Source: an uncultured Bacillota bacterium
Lineage (GTDB): Bacteria > Bacillota_I > Bacilli_A > RFN20 > CAG-288
Assembly: GCA_949284445.1 (NCBI GenBank)
Contig: CASDVP010000008.1
Location: 29,097 to 93,096 of the forward strand
Length of the DNA: 64,000 nucleotides
Direction of reading: 5' to 3'
Under the pieces are notes generated by a model. That model ran no database searches. It saw nothing but the letters and a program-made list of their open reading frames with translations, and was not told the origin of the DNA. The first letter of the stretch is position 1. Each line of letters begins with the position of its first letter. The position numbers were made by a program, and so were the translations under genes. Positions 18,597-28,260 of the stretch are shown here, in pieces.

Positions 18597-19322
18597 TCAA
18601 TCCTTTTTAAAATGGGTCTCAGGTTCTTCACCTTTTTCCAAACGTTTTATATTGGAGATATGACGAATAACCACTAGTGAAGCTAGAACAAAAATAAATA
18701 TGGTTGTTATATATGTGAGGTGAATATTAAAACTAGGGCCAAAATAAGTTCCACCATTATAAGAGGCAGGATCATTTAAAATCGTCAAATCTAAAATCGT
18801 TGGTATCAGTGATAAAAGAATGATAGATGGTACAGCGATGACTGAAGATAAAGATATGCGGTGGAATAATTTAAAAAGGATTAAAAATAGCGTGATACCG
18901 ACTAAAAAGATCAATGGTGAGATGTAAAGGATAAAGCCAGCAAAACAAGCCACTGCTTTTCCACCTTTAAAAGATGCAAAAATTGGAAAAGTATGTCCTA
19001 TAGCCACTGAAAAAGCACTTAAGCAGACAGATAATTCTAATAAATGAGGATAGTCAATCAGATCTAACGGTGCATAAAGATATATGAGACTGATGACTAA
19101 GCAGGGTATGAAGCATTTAAAGATATCTAAAACTATTGTCAATATACCAGCTTTTTTTCCGATAACACGTCCGACATTCGTTCCGCCAGCATTATGTGAA
19201 CCGTAATTTCGAATATCGATTCCGTAATGATATGAAATCAATAAAGAAGTAGGAATCGATCCTATCAAATATGAGATGAGCATCCCGACTGCTATGAAAA
19301 TAATCGTATAAAGAATTTCCAT
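18597..19322 (-). CDS. plsY: Acyl-phosphate:glycerol-3-phosphate acyltransferase PlsY
   Basis: A 241-residue integral membrane enzyme that starts phospholipid synthesis from acyl-phosphate. The three PlsY motifs are visible: GSIPTSLLI, the glycine-rich GSHNAGGTNVGRVIGKKAG, and FPIFASFKGGKAVA. About five to six hydrophobic helices are present. It is longer than most PlsY (~200 residues) through an expanded last loop and a charged C-terminal tail (KRLEKGEEPETHFKKD). GGAGA precedes the ATG and a TATAAT lies upstream on the minus strand. It is divergent to parE. Confidence 0.93.
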   Translation of the reverse strand: MEILYTIIFIAVGMLISYLIGSIPTSLLISYHYGIDIRNYGSHNAGGTNVGRVIGKKAGILTIVLDIFKCFIPCLVISLIYLYAPLDLIDYPHLLELSVCLSAFSVAIGHTFPIFASFKGGKAVACFAGFILYISPLIFLVGITLFLILFKLFHRISLSSVIAVPSIILLSLIPTILDLTILNDPASYNGGTYFGPSFNIHLTYITTIFIFVLASLVVIRHISNIKRLEKGEEPETHFKKD

Positions 19323-19414
19323 GTGATAATCTCCATTAGACGATATAAATTATAAGTATAAACTCTTTTATTTAAAAGCAAATAAAGCTAAAATCTTATT
19401 TGAGGTGTTTTTTA

Positions 19415-21346
19415 ATGAACGGAAACTACAATGCTAATGAGTTACGTGTCTTACACGGTCTAGAAGCTGTTGTTCGTAGACCTGGCATGTATATCGGCTC
19501 AACTGATACCGTTGGTCTTCATCATCTTGTTTGGGAAATTTTAGATAACGCTGTTGATGAAGCTAACGAAGGTTATGGTAAAAATATTTTTGTCACCATT
19601 CATGATGATGGATCATTAGAAGTCCAAGATCAAGGACGTGGTGTCCCTTATGATTATAATGCTAAAGAGAAGAAAAACGGTTTTCAAATCGTTTATCAAA
19701 CTCTTCATGGCGGCGGTAAATTCGACGAAGAATTATATAAATCGGCTAGCGGTTTACACGGTGTTGGTGCTGCAGTCACCAATGCTTTATCGGAATGGCT
19801 AGAGGTTCACTCCTATCGTGATGGCATCGATCACTATGCCAAGTTTGAAAAAAATGGTAGTAAATTTTCAGGCATCAAAGAATTAGGTCCTACTACTTTA
19901 CGCGGCACCAAAGTTCGTTTTTATCCTGATAAAAAAATCTTTGATGATATCACTTTTAATTTTGATAAGATCGCACAACATTTAGATGATAAAGCCTGTT
20001 TGACTAAAGGTGTCACTTTCCATTTGACTGATGAGAGAACGAATCGTAAACAAGACTTTTTCTATGCTAACGGCTTATTAGAATACTTTAATCGTCATAC
20101 AGCTGGTAAAGAGTTATTGATCCAGACGCTTCATATGGATGGCGTCAGCGATGATGGTATCAAAGTCGAAGCGGTTTTTGGTTTTCTGAAAGACAATTAT
20201 GATGAAAAAATCATCTCATTTGCTAATGGTGTGAGAACCGGCGATGGCGGATATCATGTCACCGGTTTAAAGAAGGCCTTAACTTCTTGTTTCAATAGCT
20301 ATGCTATCAATCATAGTGAGATCAAATCAAACGAATCTTTAGATGGAGATTGCTTGCGTGAAGGATTAGTCGCTATCCTTTCAGTTTGGATACCAGAACA
20401 TCTTTTACAATTTGAAGGTCAAACAAAAGGCAAATTAGGCACTAAAGAAGCTTTAAATGCTGTCGATTCAATCATCGAAGGTAAGTTATCATACTACCTT
20501 GAAGAACACGCTAATGACGCTTCAGCGGTCGTCAAAAAGACTATCGATGAGATGCGTGTAAGAGCTAAGACTGAATCTGAGCGCAAAAAAGAACGTGAAT
20601 TATTAAAAAATAAAACCACCTTTAGTCTTTCTGATAAATTGACTCCTTGCTCATCGAAAGATTATATGAACAACGAACTCTTCATCGTCGAAGGTGATTC
20701 AGCAGGTGGCTCAGCAAAGAAAGGTCGTGATCCTAAATATCAAGCTATCTTGCCTTTAAGAGGTAAACCATTGAATACGACTGATGTCAACGATGTTAAA
20801 ACCTTGCTCGGCAACAAAGAAATCGCTACCTTGATATATACTATCGGCGCCGGTTTTGATTCTGATTTCAAAATCAAAGACATACACTATGGAAAAGTCA
20901 TCATCATGACTGATGCTGATGATGATGGTTCTCATATTCAGTCTCTGCTTTTAACCTTTTTCTATAACCATATGAAGCCGCTTATCGAGGCTGGTCATGT
21001 CTATGTCGCTTGCCCTCCTCTTTACTTGGTTTCTAACGCCCGAAAAAAGATTTATTGCTGGGATGACAAAGATTTAGCTAATGCGAAAGCAGAAGTCGGT
21101 GCAGGATATAAAGTCAATCGTTATAAAGGTTTAGGTGAGATGAATTATGATCAGCTTGCCTCTACTACTATGTCTAGGGCTTCTAGACGTCTGCTCAAAG
21201 TTTATATCGCCGATGATGAAGACGCCCATGATAAAGTGAAATTGTTCTTAGGCAAGGATACCGATCGCCGTAAAGATTGGATCGAAAATAATATCGATTT
21301 TTCCATAAATGATTCCTTCACTGAGGAGGTTGAACGTGAAAACTAA
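19415..21346 (+). CDS. parE: DNA topoisomerase IV subunit B
   Basis: A 643-residue type IIA topoisomerase ATPase subunit. ATG 19415 is preferred over TTG 19400 because GAGGTG (19402-19407) would be inside the longer form. The GHKL site has ILDNAVDEANEG and GLHGVGAAVTNALS; the Toprim region has VEGDSAGGSAKKGRDPKYQAI and TDADDDGSH. The MIYTIGAG-like stretch (LIYTIGAGF) favours ParE over GyrB. It decatenates daughter chromosomes with ParC. The next gene starts inside its last codons with GAGGAGGT as ribosome-binding site. Confidence 0.94.
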   Translation: MNGNYNANELRVLHGLEAVVRRPGMYIGSTDTVGLHHLVWEILDNAVDEANEGYGKNIFVTIHDDGSLEVQDQGRGVPYDYNAKEKKNGFQIVYQTLHGGGKFDEELYKSASGLHGVGAAVTNALSEWLEVHSYRDGIDHYAKFEKNGSKFSGIKELGPTTLRGTKVRFYPDKKIFDDITFNFDKIAQHLDDKACLTKGVTFHLTDERTNRKQDFFYANGLLEYFNRHTAGKELLIQTLHMDGVSDDGIKVEAVFGFLKDNYDEKIISFANGVRTGDGGYHVTGLKKALTSCFNSYAINHSEIKSNESLDGDCLREGLVAILSVWIPEHLLQFEGQTKGKLGTKEALNAVDSIIEGKLSYYLEEHANDASAVVKKTIDEMRVRAKTESERKKERELLKNKTTFSLSDKLTPCSSKDYMNNELFIVEGDSAGGSAKKGRDPKYQAILPLRGKPLNTTDVNDVKTLLGNKEIATLIYTIGAGFDSDFKIKDIHYGKVIIMTDADDDGSHIQSLLLTFFYNHMKPLIEAGHVYVACPPLYLVSNARKKIYCWDDKDLANAKAEVGAGYKVNRYKGLGEMNYDQLASTTMSRASRRLLKVYIADDEDAHDKVKLFLGKDTDRRKDWIENNIDFSINDSFTEEVEREN

Positions 21347-23939
21347 AAAGAATATTGAAATCGTAAATGAACAGATCATCCCTTCCGCGATGACCGACGT
21401 TTTAATCGGTGCTTTTAATAGATATGCAAAAGCTGTTATCACTGATAGATCGATTCCTGATGTCAGGGATGGCTTAAAACCTGTTCAGAGAAGAATCATC
21501 TATGATATGTTTGAACAAGGCTACTTGTTCAGCAAACCGACAGTCAAGTGTGCTACTATCGTCGGTCATGTCATGGGTCATTATCATCCTCATGGAGATG
21601 CTTCTATCTATGATGCTTTAGTCCATCTCTCACAAAATTGGAAAATGGAAGCTCCTCTGATCGATTTCCAAGGAAATAATGGTTCGATCGATGATGATGG
21701 AGCAGCTGCTAATCGTTATACTGAAGCTCGTTTATCCGCTTTGAGCGAGTATTTAGTCAAAGATATTCAAAAGAAGACTGTTGAAATGGTTCCTACTTTT
21801 GATGATAAATCTTTGGAACCCACAGTTTTACCGTCTCGTTTTCCAAACATTTTAGTCAACGGAACTTCTGGTATTGCCGTCGGATCAACTACTTATATCA
21901 CACCCCATAATCTTGAGGAAGTCATCAACGCTGTTGTTTACCGCATCAACCACAAACGCGCTAATTTAGATGATTTGCTCAATTTCATTAAAGGACCAGA
22001 TTTTCCGACCGGTGGTATCATTGATGATAAACAAGCTCTCAGGAAAATTTATGAAACTGGTACTGGTTCTTTTTACTTATATGCTAAGGCTGAGATCAAT
22101 CATCAGGATAACACTATAGTCATAAGTCAGATACCTTTTGGTGCCATCAAGAAATTGTTCGTTACCGACCTAGTCAAACGTAAAGAAAGCGATAATCTCG
22201 ATAACATCGAAGAGATCATCGATGAGTCCTCTAAAGATGACGTTAATATTGTGATTCAGATCAAAAAAGGTGCTTCTCCTGAAGATGTATTGAATTATTT
22301 GCAGAGCAAGGGTGCCTTAAGAAACACTATCACCTGTAATTTCTTAGCTATCAATAAAGGTCATCCTAAGACCATGTCTCTACTTGAGATTATCGATGCC
22401 TATATCGACCATCAAAGAGATGTAGAAACAAAGGCTTACCAATATGATTTGAAAACTGCGTTAGATAGATTAGAGATCGTTTCTGGTCTGATGAAAGCAT
22501 ATCCTATCGTTGATGAAATCATTGAGAAGATCAAGAAATCTTCAGGAAAAGAAGGTGTCAAGAAAATGCTTCGCGATGATTATGGCTTCACTGAAAGACA
22601 AGCTGAAGCTATCGCTATGATGCCTTTATATCGTTTATCTAGACCAGATATTGAAGCTTTAAAAGCCGAATTTGATTCATTAAATGCGAATATCAAGAAT
22701 ATCAAAGAAATTTTATCTGATAGTGATAAATTAGATAGAGTCATCAGTAGCAACCTTAAAGAGATCAGCAAGAAATTCTCAGTTCCTCGCAAGACTGAGA
22801 TACTCGATGATAAATTATCATTCGATACTGTCGATCAGACTAAACTCATCGCTAAAGAGGATTGCTATGTCGCTATCACCGCTGATGGCTATGCTAAGCG
22901 TTCATCTGTCAAATCTTTCACCTCTTCAAGAGATGCTAATGCCGATGATCCTTTAAATTTACCCAAACTTAAACCAGGCGATAAATTAGTCTTTAAGCAA
23001 AAGTGTTCTACACACGATTCGGTTTTGTTCTTTACTGATAAAGGGAATTATGGCTTTATTCCGATCTATCAATTACCTGATATGAAATGGAAGGAAGAAG
23101 GCAAACATCTCAACAATTTGATGACTTTAAAATCTAACGAAAAGCTCGTTAAATGCTTCATGCTTGACGAATTTAAGCCCGGCTATAACATCGTCATTTT
23201 AACGTTATTGAATAAGATAAAACGCACTGCTCTCACCGAATTCAAACAAACGGCTTTGACTAAACGTCCTCTCAGAGCCTGTAAGCTGATGAACGATGAC
23301 GATAGAGTGGTTGCTGTCGAGATGACATCTGGTAATTCTGATATCATTGTTGTGGATGAGCTTGGCCGTGCTAGCCGTTATAACGAAGCGGATATACCTT
23401 TAGTCTCTCTTGTCGCTATGGGTGTGAAAGCGATCGCTTCTGGTGTTGATGAAACTCATTTATCTAGCCTCATCACTTTGACTTCTAAAGAAGCCAGCCT
23501 CTTATTGATTCTTGCTGATAAAGGCGCCGCAAGATTAGTGGATTCTAGCGATATTGATACAACGGAAAGATTAGGTCCTAAATCGAATCTGATCAAGATT
23601 TTCAAAAAGAATCCGATGTTGATCAAATCTGTGAGTAAAGTCGAAAAGATTCGTGGTCAGAAAAATTACGTCGCTATAACTACTAATGAATCTACATGTT
23701 GTCTTGATCTCGCTGACTTAACTCCCAATGATTTAGGTTCCGAGATGCGTGTTAATATTCCTAATTTAGATAAACAAAAAGTTTTAGGAATTAATGATTA
23801 TGGCTTTATGATGACCCCTGACTATAAACCTGAAACACCAAAACCAAGTAAAATTAACACTGTGAAAGCTTCTCCCGATAAAGCTGATACTCAGCTTTCC
23901 CTGTTTGATCTATTTGAAAAGGAGAACAACAAACATTAA
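21336..23939 (+). CDS. parC: DNA topoisomerase IV subunit A
   Basis: An 867-residue ParC/GyrA family subunit. GTG 21336 is chosen because GAGGAGGT (21323-21330) stands 5 bases upstream; an in-frame ATG at 21309 lies before that site. The breakage-reunion domain has DGLKPVQRRIIYDM, HPHGDASIYDAL and the catalytic Tyr in NRYTEARLS. The C-terminal beta-pinwheel region follows and ends in a short tail, QLSLFDLFEKENNKH. Pairing with parE by an 11 bp overlap supports ParC over GyrA. Quinolone-target positions lie in the HPHGD neighbourhood. Confidence 0.93.
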   Translation: MKTKKNIEIVNEQIIPSAMTDVLIGAFNRYAKAVITDRSIPDVRDGLKPVQRRIIYDMFEQGYLFSKPTVKCATIVGHVMGHYHPHGDASIYDALVHLSQNWKMEAPLIDFQGNNGSIDDDGAAANRYTEARLSALSEYLVKDIQKKTVEMVPTFDDKSLEPTVLPSRFPNILVNGTSGIAVGSTTYITPHNLEEVINAVVYRINHKRANLDDLLNFIKGPDFPTGGIIDDKQALRKIYETGTGSFYLYAKAEINHQDNTIVISQIPFGAIKKLFVTDLVKRKESDNLDNIEEIIDESSKDDVNIVIQIKKGASPEDVLNYLQSKGALRNTITCNFLAINKGHPKTMSLLEIIDAYIDHQRDVETKAYQYDLKTALDRLEIVSGLMKAYPIVDEIIEKIKKSSGKEGVKKMLRDDYGFTERQAEAIAMMPLYRLSRPDIEALKAEFDSLNANIKNIKEILSDSDKLDRVISSNLKEISKKFSVPRKTEILDDKLSFDTVDQTKLIAKEDCYVAITADGYAKRSSVKSFTSSRDANADDPLNLPKLKPGDKLVFKQKCSTHDSVLFFTDKGNYGFIPIYQLPDMKWKEEGKHLNNLMTLKSNEKLVKCFMLDEFKPGYNIVILTLLNKIKRTALTEFKQTALTKRPLRACKLMNDDDRVVAVEMTSGNSDIIVVDELGRASRYNEADIPLVSLVAMGVKAIASGVDETHLSSLITLTSKEASLLLILADKGAARLVDSSDIDTTERLGPKSNLIKIFKKNPMLIKSVSKVEKIRGQKNYVAITTNESTCCLDLADLTPNDLGSEMRVNIPNLDKQKVLGINDYGFMMTPDYKPETPKPSKINTVKASPDKADTQLSLFDLFEKENNKH

Positions 23940-23951
23940 ATTTTGAAATTT

Positions 23952-23960
23952 TGATATAAT
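23952..23960 (+). promoter_or_regulatory. Extended -10 promoter of yqeG, implying a leaderless mRNA
   Basis: TGATATAAT (TGn plus perfect TATAAT at 23955-23960) ends seven bases before ATG 23968. The start point would fall at the ATG. No Shine-Dalgarno is present, and no clear -35 is seen, as expected for an extended -10 promoter. Confidence 0.5.
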
Positions 23961-23967
23961 ATTTTTA

Positions 23968-24501
23968 ATGAAAAAATACAAAGTTCCATTTCATGCTCAA
24001 AGCGTCTACGATATCTCTTTAGATTTTTTTACAAAACTCAAAATCAAAGCCTTGATCGTCGATTTGGATAACACTTTAGAGCCTGCTGATTGCTTTATTC
24101 CTTCTGAACGTGCTATCAAACTAAAAAATGATGTTGAAAGCTTAGGAATACGCTTTATCATCATCTCCAATAACACTGAAAAACGAGTAGCTCCTTATTG
24201 TAAAAGACTCGGTGTGACCTATTTATCTTTCGCCTTAAAGTATTTTGGTTTCAAAGTGAAGAAATTCCTAAAAAAACAAGGGCTGAAGGTTGATGATTGT
24301 TTATTTGTCGGTGATCAAATATTTACTGATTACCTCTACACCAAAAAAATAAAAGGTCTTCTGGTGCTGACTGAGCCGATCACTGTCAAAGACAATTGGC
24401 AGACTAAATATGTGAGAAAAATCGATAAAAAGATTCGCGCTTCTTGGGCAAAGAAAGGATTGTTAGGAATAGAATGTCCTAAAAAGGAGGAAACAATATG
24501 A
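23968..24501 (+). CDS. yqeG: YqeG family HAD phosphatase
   Basis: A 177-residue HAD-superfamily phosphatase. Motif I is IVDLDNTLEP with the catalytic DxD, motif II IISNNTE, and motif IV VGDQIFTDYL. It belongs to the YqeG (HAD IIIA) family of unknown substrate, conserved at the head of the yqeH operon. A TATAAT with extended TG element stands seven bases before the ATG. It overlaps yqeH by 4 bp. The lysine-rich C-terminus (KYVRKIDKKIRASWAKKG) is a family trait. Confidence 0.92.
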   Translation: MKKYKVPFHAQSVYDISLDFFTKLKIKALIVDLDNTLEPADCFIPSERAIKLKNDVESLGIRFIIISNNTEKRVAPYCKRLGVTYLSFALKYFGFKVKKFLKKQGLKVDDCLFVGDQIFTDYLYTKKIKGLLVLTEPITVKDNWQTKYVRKIDKKIRASWAKKGLLGIECPKKEETI

Positions 24502-25658
24502 TTCGTAAAACCAAAAGTTCTGGCTTAACAGCAGAGATCAGAGTTCGTCGCTGTTATAGTTGTGGTGCTATTTTACAAGATAAAGATCCGACTGCTAACG
24601 GATATGTCACTAGTGAAAAATTTAATAGCGGTGAAGATGTTTTATGTGAAAGATGTGCTAAATTACGACAGTTTAGTGACAGATCTACTAACTATGATTT
24701 CAACCAAGATTACATCACCATTTTAGAGGATGCTGTTAAGGAAGATGCGCTTGTCGTTTATGTTTTAAACGCTTTTTGCTTGACCGGTTCCTTTCTGAAT
24801 AACATCGGTAAATTTCTTCCTGAGAAAGTTCTTGTCATCGTCAATAAAAGAGATGTTTTACCAAAGCAATATTCTGACGAGTATTTAAAGGCTTATGTCA
24901 CTAAGGCATTAGAAAAGGAAGATATCAATCCTCTTGAAATCATTTTAACTTCTTCTAATCAAAGTGACCAACTCAATTTAGATGTCGTTCGTGAAGCGAT
25001 AACTAAATATCGTGAAGGTAAATCTGTCTATGTCATCGGTGCATATCAAGTCGGGAAATCAACTCTAGTCGCGAATTTCTTAAAAGGTTATCACAATAAA
25101 ACCAATAAAATGATTCAAACGATTCCCTATCCAAATACTTCTTTATCAGTTGTCTCAGTTCCTCTTGATGAAAAGACTTATTTATTTGATCTTCCAGGCA
25201 TCTATAACTCCAAATCCTTGGTTTCCTTTGTTGAACCTCAATTGGTCAAATATCTGATACCGAGGACCGAAATCAAACCTGAAACCTATGTCAGTAAAAA
25301 AGATCAGTCTTTCTTGCTTTCTAACTTTGCTCGTATCGATATCACTGAAGGTGAGCGTACTTCTTTTACATTCTATAAGTCGAATGATATCACTATCATC
25401 CGTTGCAAGACTAGCCATGCTGATCAAACCTTAAAGAACCTCGCAACCAATAAAGAGCAGCTCTGTGTGACGAAAAAGATATCCTCTACTGAAGATTTAT
25501 GCGAGCATCAAATCGCTGCTGAAAGAGGTGATTATCGAATCCGTATAGTCGGCTTAGGATATTTTGATTTCACTGCTAATAATCATAAGTTATCCGTATT
25601 TGCTCCAAAACAGATTCAAATCATTGTAGAGAAAGATGGCACAGTTATCTCGGAATAA
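24498..25658 (+). CDS. yqeH: Circularly permuted ribosome-assembly GTPase YqeH
   Basis: A 386-residue YqeH. The N-terminal treble-clef zinc finger has CYSCGA and CERCAK. The GTPase motifs occur in permuted order: G4 VNKRDVLP (near residue 115), G5 TSSNQ, then G1 GAYQVGKSTL (near 181) and G3 DLPG (near 232). YqeH is needed for 30S subunit maturation. GGAGG lies before ATG 24498, inside the end of yqeG. The 3' end overlaps the nadD-yqeK gene by 23 bp, so the operon is translationally coupled. Confidence 0.95.
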   Translation: MIRKTKSSGLTAEIRVRRCYSCGAILQDKDPTANGYVTSEKFNSGEDVLCERCAKLRQFSDRSTNYDFNQDYITILEDAVKEDALVVYVLNAFCLTGSFLNNIGKFLPEKVLVIVNKRDVLPKQYSDEYLKAYVTKALEKEDINPLEIILTSSNQSDQLNLDVVREAITKYREGKSVYVIGAYQVGKSTLVANFLKGYHNKTNKMIQTIPYPNTSLSVVSVPLDEKTYLFDLPGIYNSKSLVSFVEPQLVKYLIPRTEIKPETYVSKKDQSFLLSNFARIDITEGERTSFTFYKSNDITIIRCKTSHADQTLKNLATNKEQLCVTKKISSTEDLCEHQIAAERGDYRIRIVGLGYFDFTANNHKLSVFAPKQIQIIVEKDGTVISE

Positions 25659-26811
25659 AAAAATTGTAATTTTTGGTGGATCTTTTGATCCGATCCATCA
25701 AGGGCATATCGATTTCATTAAAACTATCATTTCATTGATAAACCCGGAAAAATTTTATCTTGTTCCTACTTTTAAGCACCGCTATAAAGCTATGGATGCC
25801 TCTTTCGATAATCGAGTAAAAATGATTGAATTAGCTATTGCTTCCTGCTCATTGAACGGCTTTGTAGAGGTTTCTGATGCTGATAAGACCATAATAGAAA
25901 ATAAAAAGAAAGGTTTATTTTTAACCGATAATAGAGATTTAGACTTCAATACCAGTCTAGAAACCACTATCTACTTCAAGAAGTTATTTCCTGATGCAGT
26001 GATCTATTATCCATTAGGAAGCGATAATATCTCTGCTTTTAATACATTTTATAAAGCTGATACTTTATCTGAAATTTGTCAGATTGTCGAGATCACTCGC
26101 AATTCAGATATCGTCTATGATAGTCGTCTTGCTGCCATCTGTATCAATAATAAAATCACTGATATTTCATCTTCTGATATCAGAAGAGGTAAATCTCTTC
26201 TAACACCTGTTCAAGTATTAAATTATATTTTAGATAATGATTTATATTTTACGAAGAAAATGCATTCTTATCTGTCTTTACCACGATTTGAACATTCTGT
26301 TTCAGTAGCAAGAACTGCATATCTGATCGCCTTAAAAAACAATCTAAATCCACTCATATGTTTTCAGGCTGGTCTATTTCATGATATAGCTAAAGATTTA
26401 GTATCTTCTCAAAAAATCAGCATGATGAAAAAGTATTATCCAAAATATAGTTCTTTTCCGAAATTTTCATATCACCAATTCCTTTCTTGCTACATTGCTA
26501 AACACGAATTTAATATTGATTCAAAGAAGATATTAAAAGCTATCTTATATCATTGTACAGGTAACAAAAATTTAAATCCTATTGAAAAATGCATCTATGT
26601 CGCTGATAAAGCTGAACCACTGCGTGAATATAACACTAAGCATTTATTAGAAGCAGCTTTAAATGATTTAGATGATGGTTTTATTCAAGTGATCAAAGAC
26701 CAACGCGAGTTTTTGATCAAAGAAAAAAAGGAGTATCTTTCTAATCCTTGGACAAGAAATATGTACGAACAATATTTGAACATAAAGGAGAATTCACATG
26801 CTAAAAAATAA
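25636..26811 (+). CDS. nadD: NadD-YqeK fusion: nicotinate-mononucleotide adenylyltransferase plus HD hydrolase
   Basis: A 391-residue two-domain protein. Residues ~8-200 are NadD, with the nucleotidyltransferase motif FGGSFDPIHQGH, PLGSDN and ISSSDIRRG; it forms NaAD in NAD synthesis. Residues ~215-385 are the YqeK HD domain: FEHSVSVA, LFHDIAKD, and YHCTGNKNLNPIEKCIYVADKAEP. YqeK family enzymes hydrolyse diadenosine tetraphosphate. In most Bacillota nadD and yqeK are separate adjacent genes; here they are one reading frame. It overlaps yqeH by 23 bp and rsfS by 14 bp. Confidence 0.93.
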   Translation: MAQLSRNKKIVIFGGSFDPIHQGHIDFIKTIISLINPEKFYLVPTFKHRYKAMDASFDNRVKMIELAIASCSLNGFVEVSDADKTIIENKKKGLFLTDNRDLDFNTSLETTIYFKKLFPDAVIYYPLGSDNISAFNTFYKADTLSEICQIVEITRNSDIVYDSRLAAICINNKITDISSSDIRRGKSLLTPVQVLNYILDNDLYFTKKMHSYLSLPRFEHSVSVARTAYLIALKNNLNPLICFQAGLFHDIAKDLVSSQKISMMKKYYPKYSSFPKFSYHQFLSCYIAKHEFNIDSKKILKAILYHCTGNKNLNPIEKCIYVADKAEPLREYNTKHLLEAALNDLDDGFIQVIKDQREFLIKEKKEYLSNPWTRNMYEQYLNIKENSHAKK

Positions 26812-27247
26812 AAAAGATCTTAAAAAGAGTTCGAAATTTAGTAATAAAGGATCGATACGTGCTGTTCGTCCGATACATATCGCAGAAGATTTGTCTTGGA
26901 ATTATGGCGAAGATGTTGTCGTATATGACGTCAGGGAAAAGACACCATTCGTCTCGTATTATATAGTTGCCTCAGCTCAGACTGAAAGAAGATTAGATTT
27001 CTTAAAGAAAACTGCTGAAGATTCATTATATGATAACTATAAAGATGTTGACCATATAGAAGGCAGAAATGATTCCAAATGGATTTTAGTCGATGCTCAT
27101 GATGTTGTTATTCAACTCTTTACTCGTGAAGAACGTCAGAGAGTCGATTTTGATTCCATATATCAGAATTGCCCTCATAAAGTAGTGAAAGCTACAGCTG
27201 AGCCTAGTTATAAACGTCGTAAAAAGCCTGTGAGTCAGCAAAGATGA
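26798..27247 (+). CDS. rsfS: Ribosome silencing factor RsfS
   Basis: A 149-residue RsfS/iojap protein, which binds L14 and blocks subunit joining when nutrients are low. Family blocks include EDVVVYDVREKTPFVSYYIVASAQT and WILVDAHDVVIQLF with FTREERQRVDFDSIY. The family core is ~110 residues; here a basic N-terminal ~25 and a basic C-terminal tail (KRRKKPVSQQR) are added. AAAGGAG precedes the ATG. Position after nadD-yqeK is the standard one. Confidence 0.94.
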   Translation: MLKNKKDLKKSSKFSNKGSIRAVRPIHIAEDLSWNYGEDVVVYDVREKTPFVSYYIVASAQTERRLDFLKKTAEDSLYDNYKDVDHIEGRNDSKWILVDAHDVVIQLFTREERQRVDFDSIYQNCPHKVVKATAEPSYKRRKKPVSQQR

Positions 27248-27921
27248 AAAAGATACTTTTAGTAGTTGCAACTTCTGAAGAATTCAAAGCAGTCGAATCA
27301 TTTGCTAAATTAAGCCTCGTATCTGAAGAGATTTTTAAGATATATTCTTGTCAATTTTATGATAAGGAGATCGATGTGATCAGAAGTGGAATAGGCAAAG
27401 GCGCGATGTGTTTTGCTCTTGGATACTGCTTTGCTAAAAAGAAATATGACTTAGTCATCAACACAGGCGTTGCTGGTGGTTTATTTAAACGTATAAAACC
27501 ATTTAGCGTAGTCGCAGCTGATAAAACAGCTTTTTATGATGTCGATTTAACTGGTATAGAAGATGTGCCTGTCGGTAAACTTGATGATTTACCTTTATAC
27601 TTTATGACTGATAATAAATTTCTCCAAGAAGCTAAAAAGTTAAATGTTAAACAAGGGACGATATTAAGCGGAGATTTATTTATTACTAAAGATAACTTAC
27701 CAAATGACCTTGATATAAATTTTGATCATCCGATAGCAATAGATATGGAATCGGCTGCTGTTGGTGAAGCATGTTATCTTGCTCAGACGCCGTATTCAAT
27801 TCTCAGAACCATATCAGATGATACGACTGCTTCTGATAACGGTGATCAATATAATGATGGTCTAAGCGAATCATGTGCCACAGCTATCAAAACTGTCTTT
27901 GAGATATTAAAAGAATACTAA
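27244..27921 (+). CDS. mtnN: 5'-methylthioadenosine/S-adenosylhomocysteine nucleosidase
   Basis: A 225-residue MTA/SAH nucleosidase (Pfs). Seen are the N-terminal VVATSEEFKAV with the family Glu, the INTGVAGGL block, AIDMESAAVGEACYL, and RTISDDTTASDN with the catalytic Asp. It recycles SAH and MTA and releases adenine, which apt in this window could salvage. It overlaps rsfS by 4 bp (ATGA) and is the last gene of the yqeG operon. No clear terminator follows; the AT-rich repeat-filled spacer begins directly. Confidence 0.93.
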   Translation: MKKILLVVATSEEFKAVESFAKLSLVSEEIFKIYSCQFYDKEIDVIRSGIGKGAMCFALGYCFAKKKYDLVINTGVAGGLFKRIKPFSVVAADKTAFYDVDLTGIEDVPVGKLDDLPLYFMTDNKFLQEAKKLNVKQGTILSGDLFITKDNLPNDLDINFDHPIAIDMESAAVGEACYLAQTPYSILRTISDDTTASDNGDQYNDGLSESCATAIKTVFEILKEY

Positions 27922-28260
27922 TATATTAATAGTAATAAAATAGTACTATTTAATTGCTAAAATGCTAATTTATAAAATTAGTATTAAATTAGTATATATT
28001 CTAAATCAATTTTTTTGCGTAATAGAAAAAGAATACTCTTATAAATGAATAGTAGATATATAGTACTAATAATATACTATTTTATAACAAGATGACAAAA
28101 TATAATTTTTGTAATAATATTTATTTACCTTCGTATAATGTTTATTATGTTAATAAAATAAAAGATAGTTATATTTTAGTACTAATATAATACTAAAATA
28201 TATATTTAACCTTTTAGTTCTGTTTTAGTACTAAATAATTACTAAATGAAGCTGAGCATA
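27922..28260. repeat. AT-rich intergenic cluster of TAGTACTA palindromes
   Basis: This gene-free stretch is very AT-rich and contains TAGTACT at 27941 and the full palindrome TAGTACTA at 28061, 28177 and 28226, plus about ten further TAGTA/TACTA half-sites. TTTTAGTA (28174-28181) and TACTAAAA (28191-28198) form an inverted pair. A direct repeat TTACTAAATGAAG occurs near 28239 and near 28324. No reading frame, tRNA or known RNA is recognised. It could be a regulator-binding array or a replication- or nucleoid-related site. Confidence 0.5.

Noticed and set aside
19415..23939. parE/parC as gyrB/gyrA
   Set aside because: The IYTIGAG stretch in the Toprim subunit and the position next to plsY, with no dnaA/recF neighbours, fit topoisomerase IV.
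27922..28260. CRISPR array suggested by the repeated TAGTACTA units
   Set aside because: Repeats are only 8 bp, spacing is irregular, and no cas gene is present in the window.
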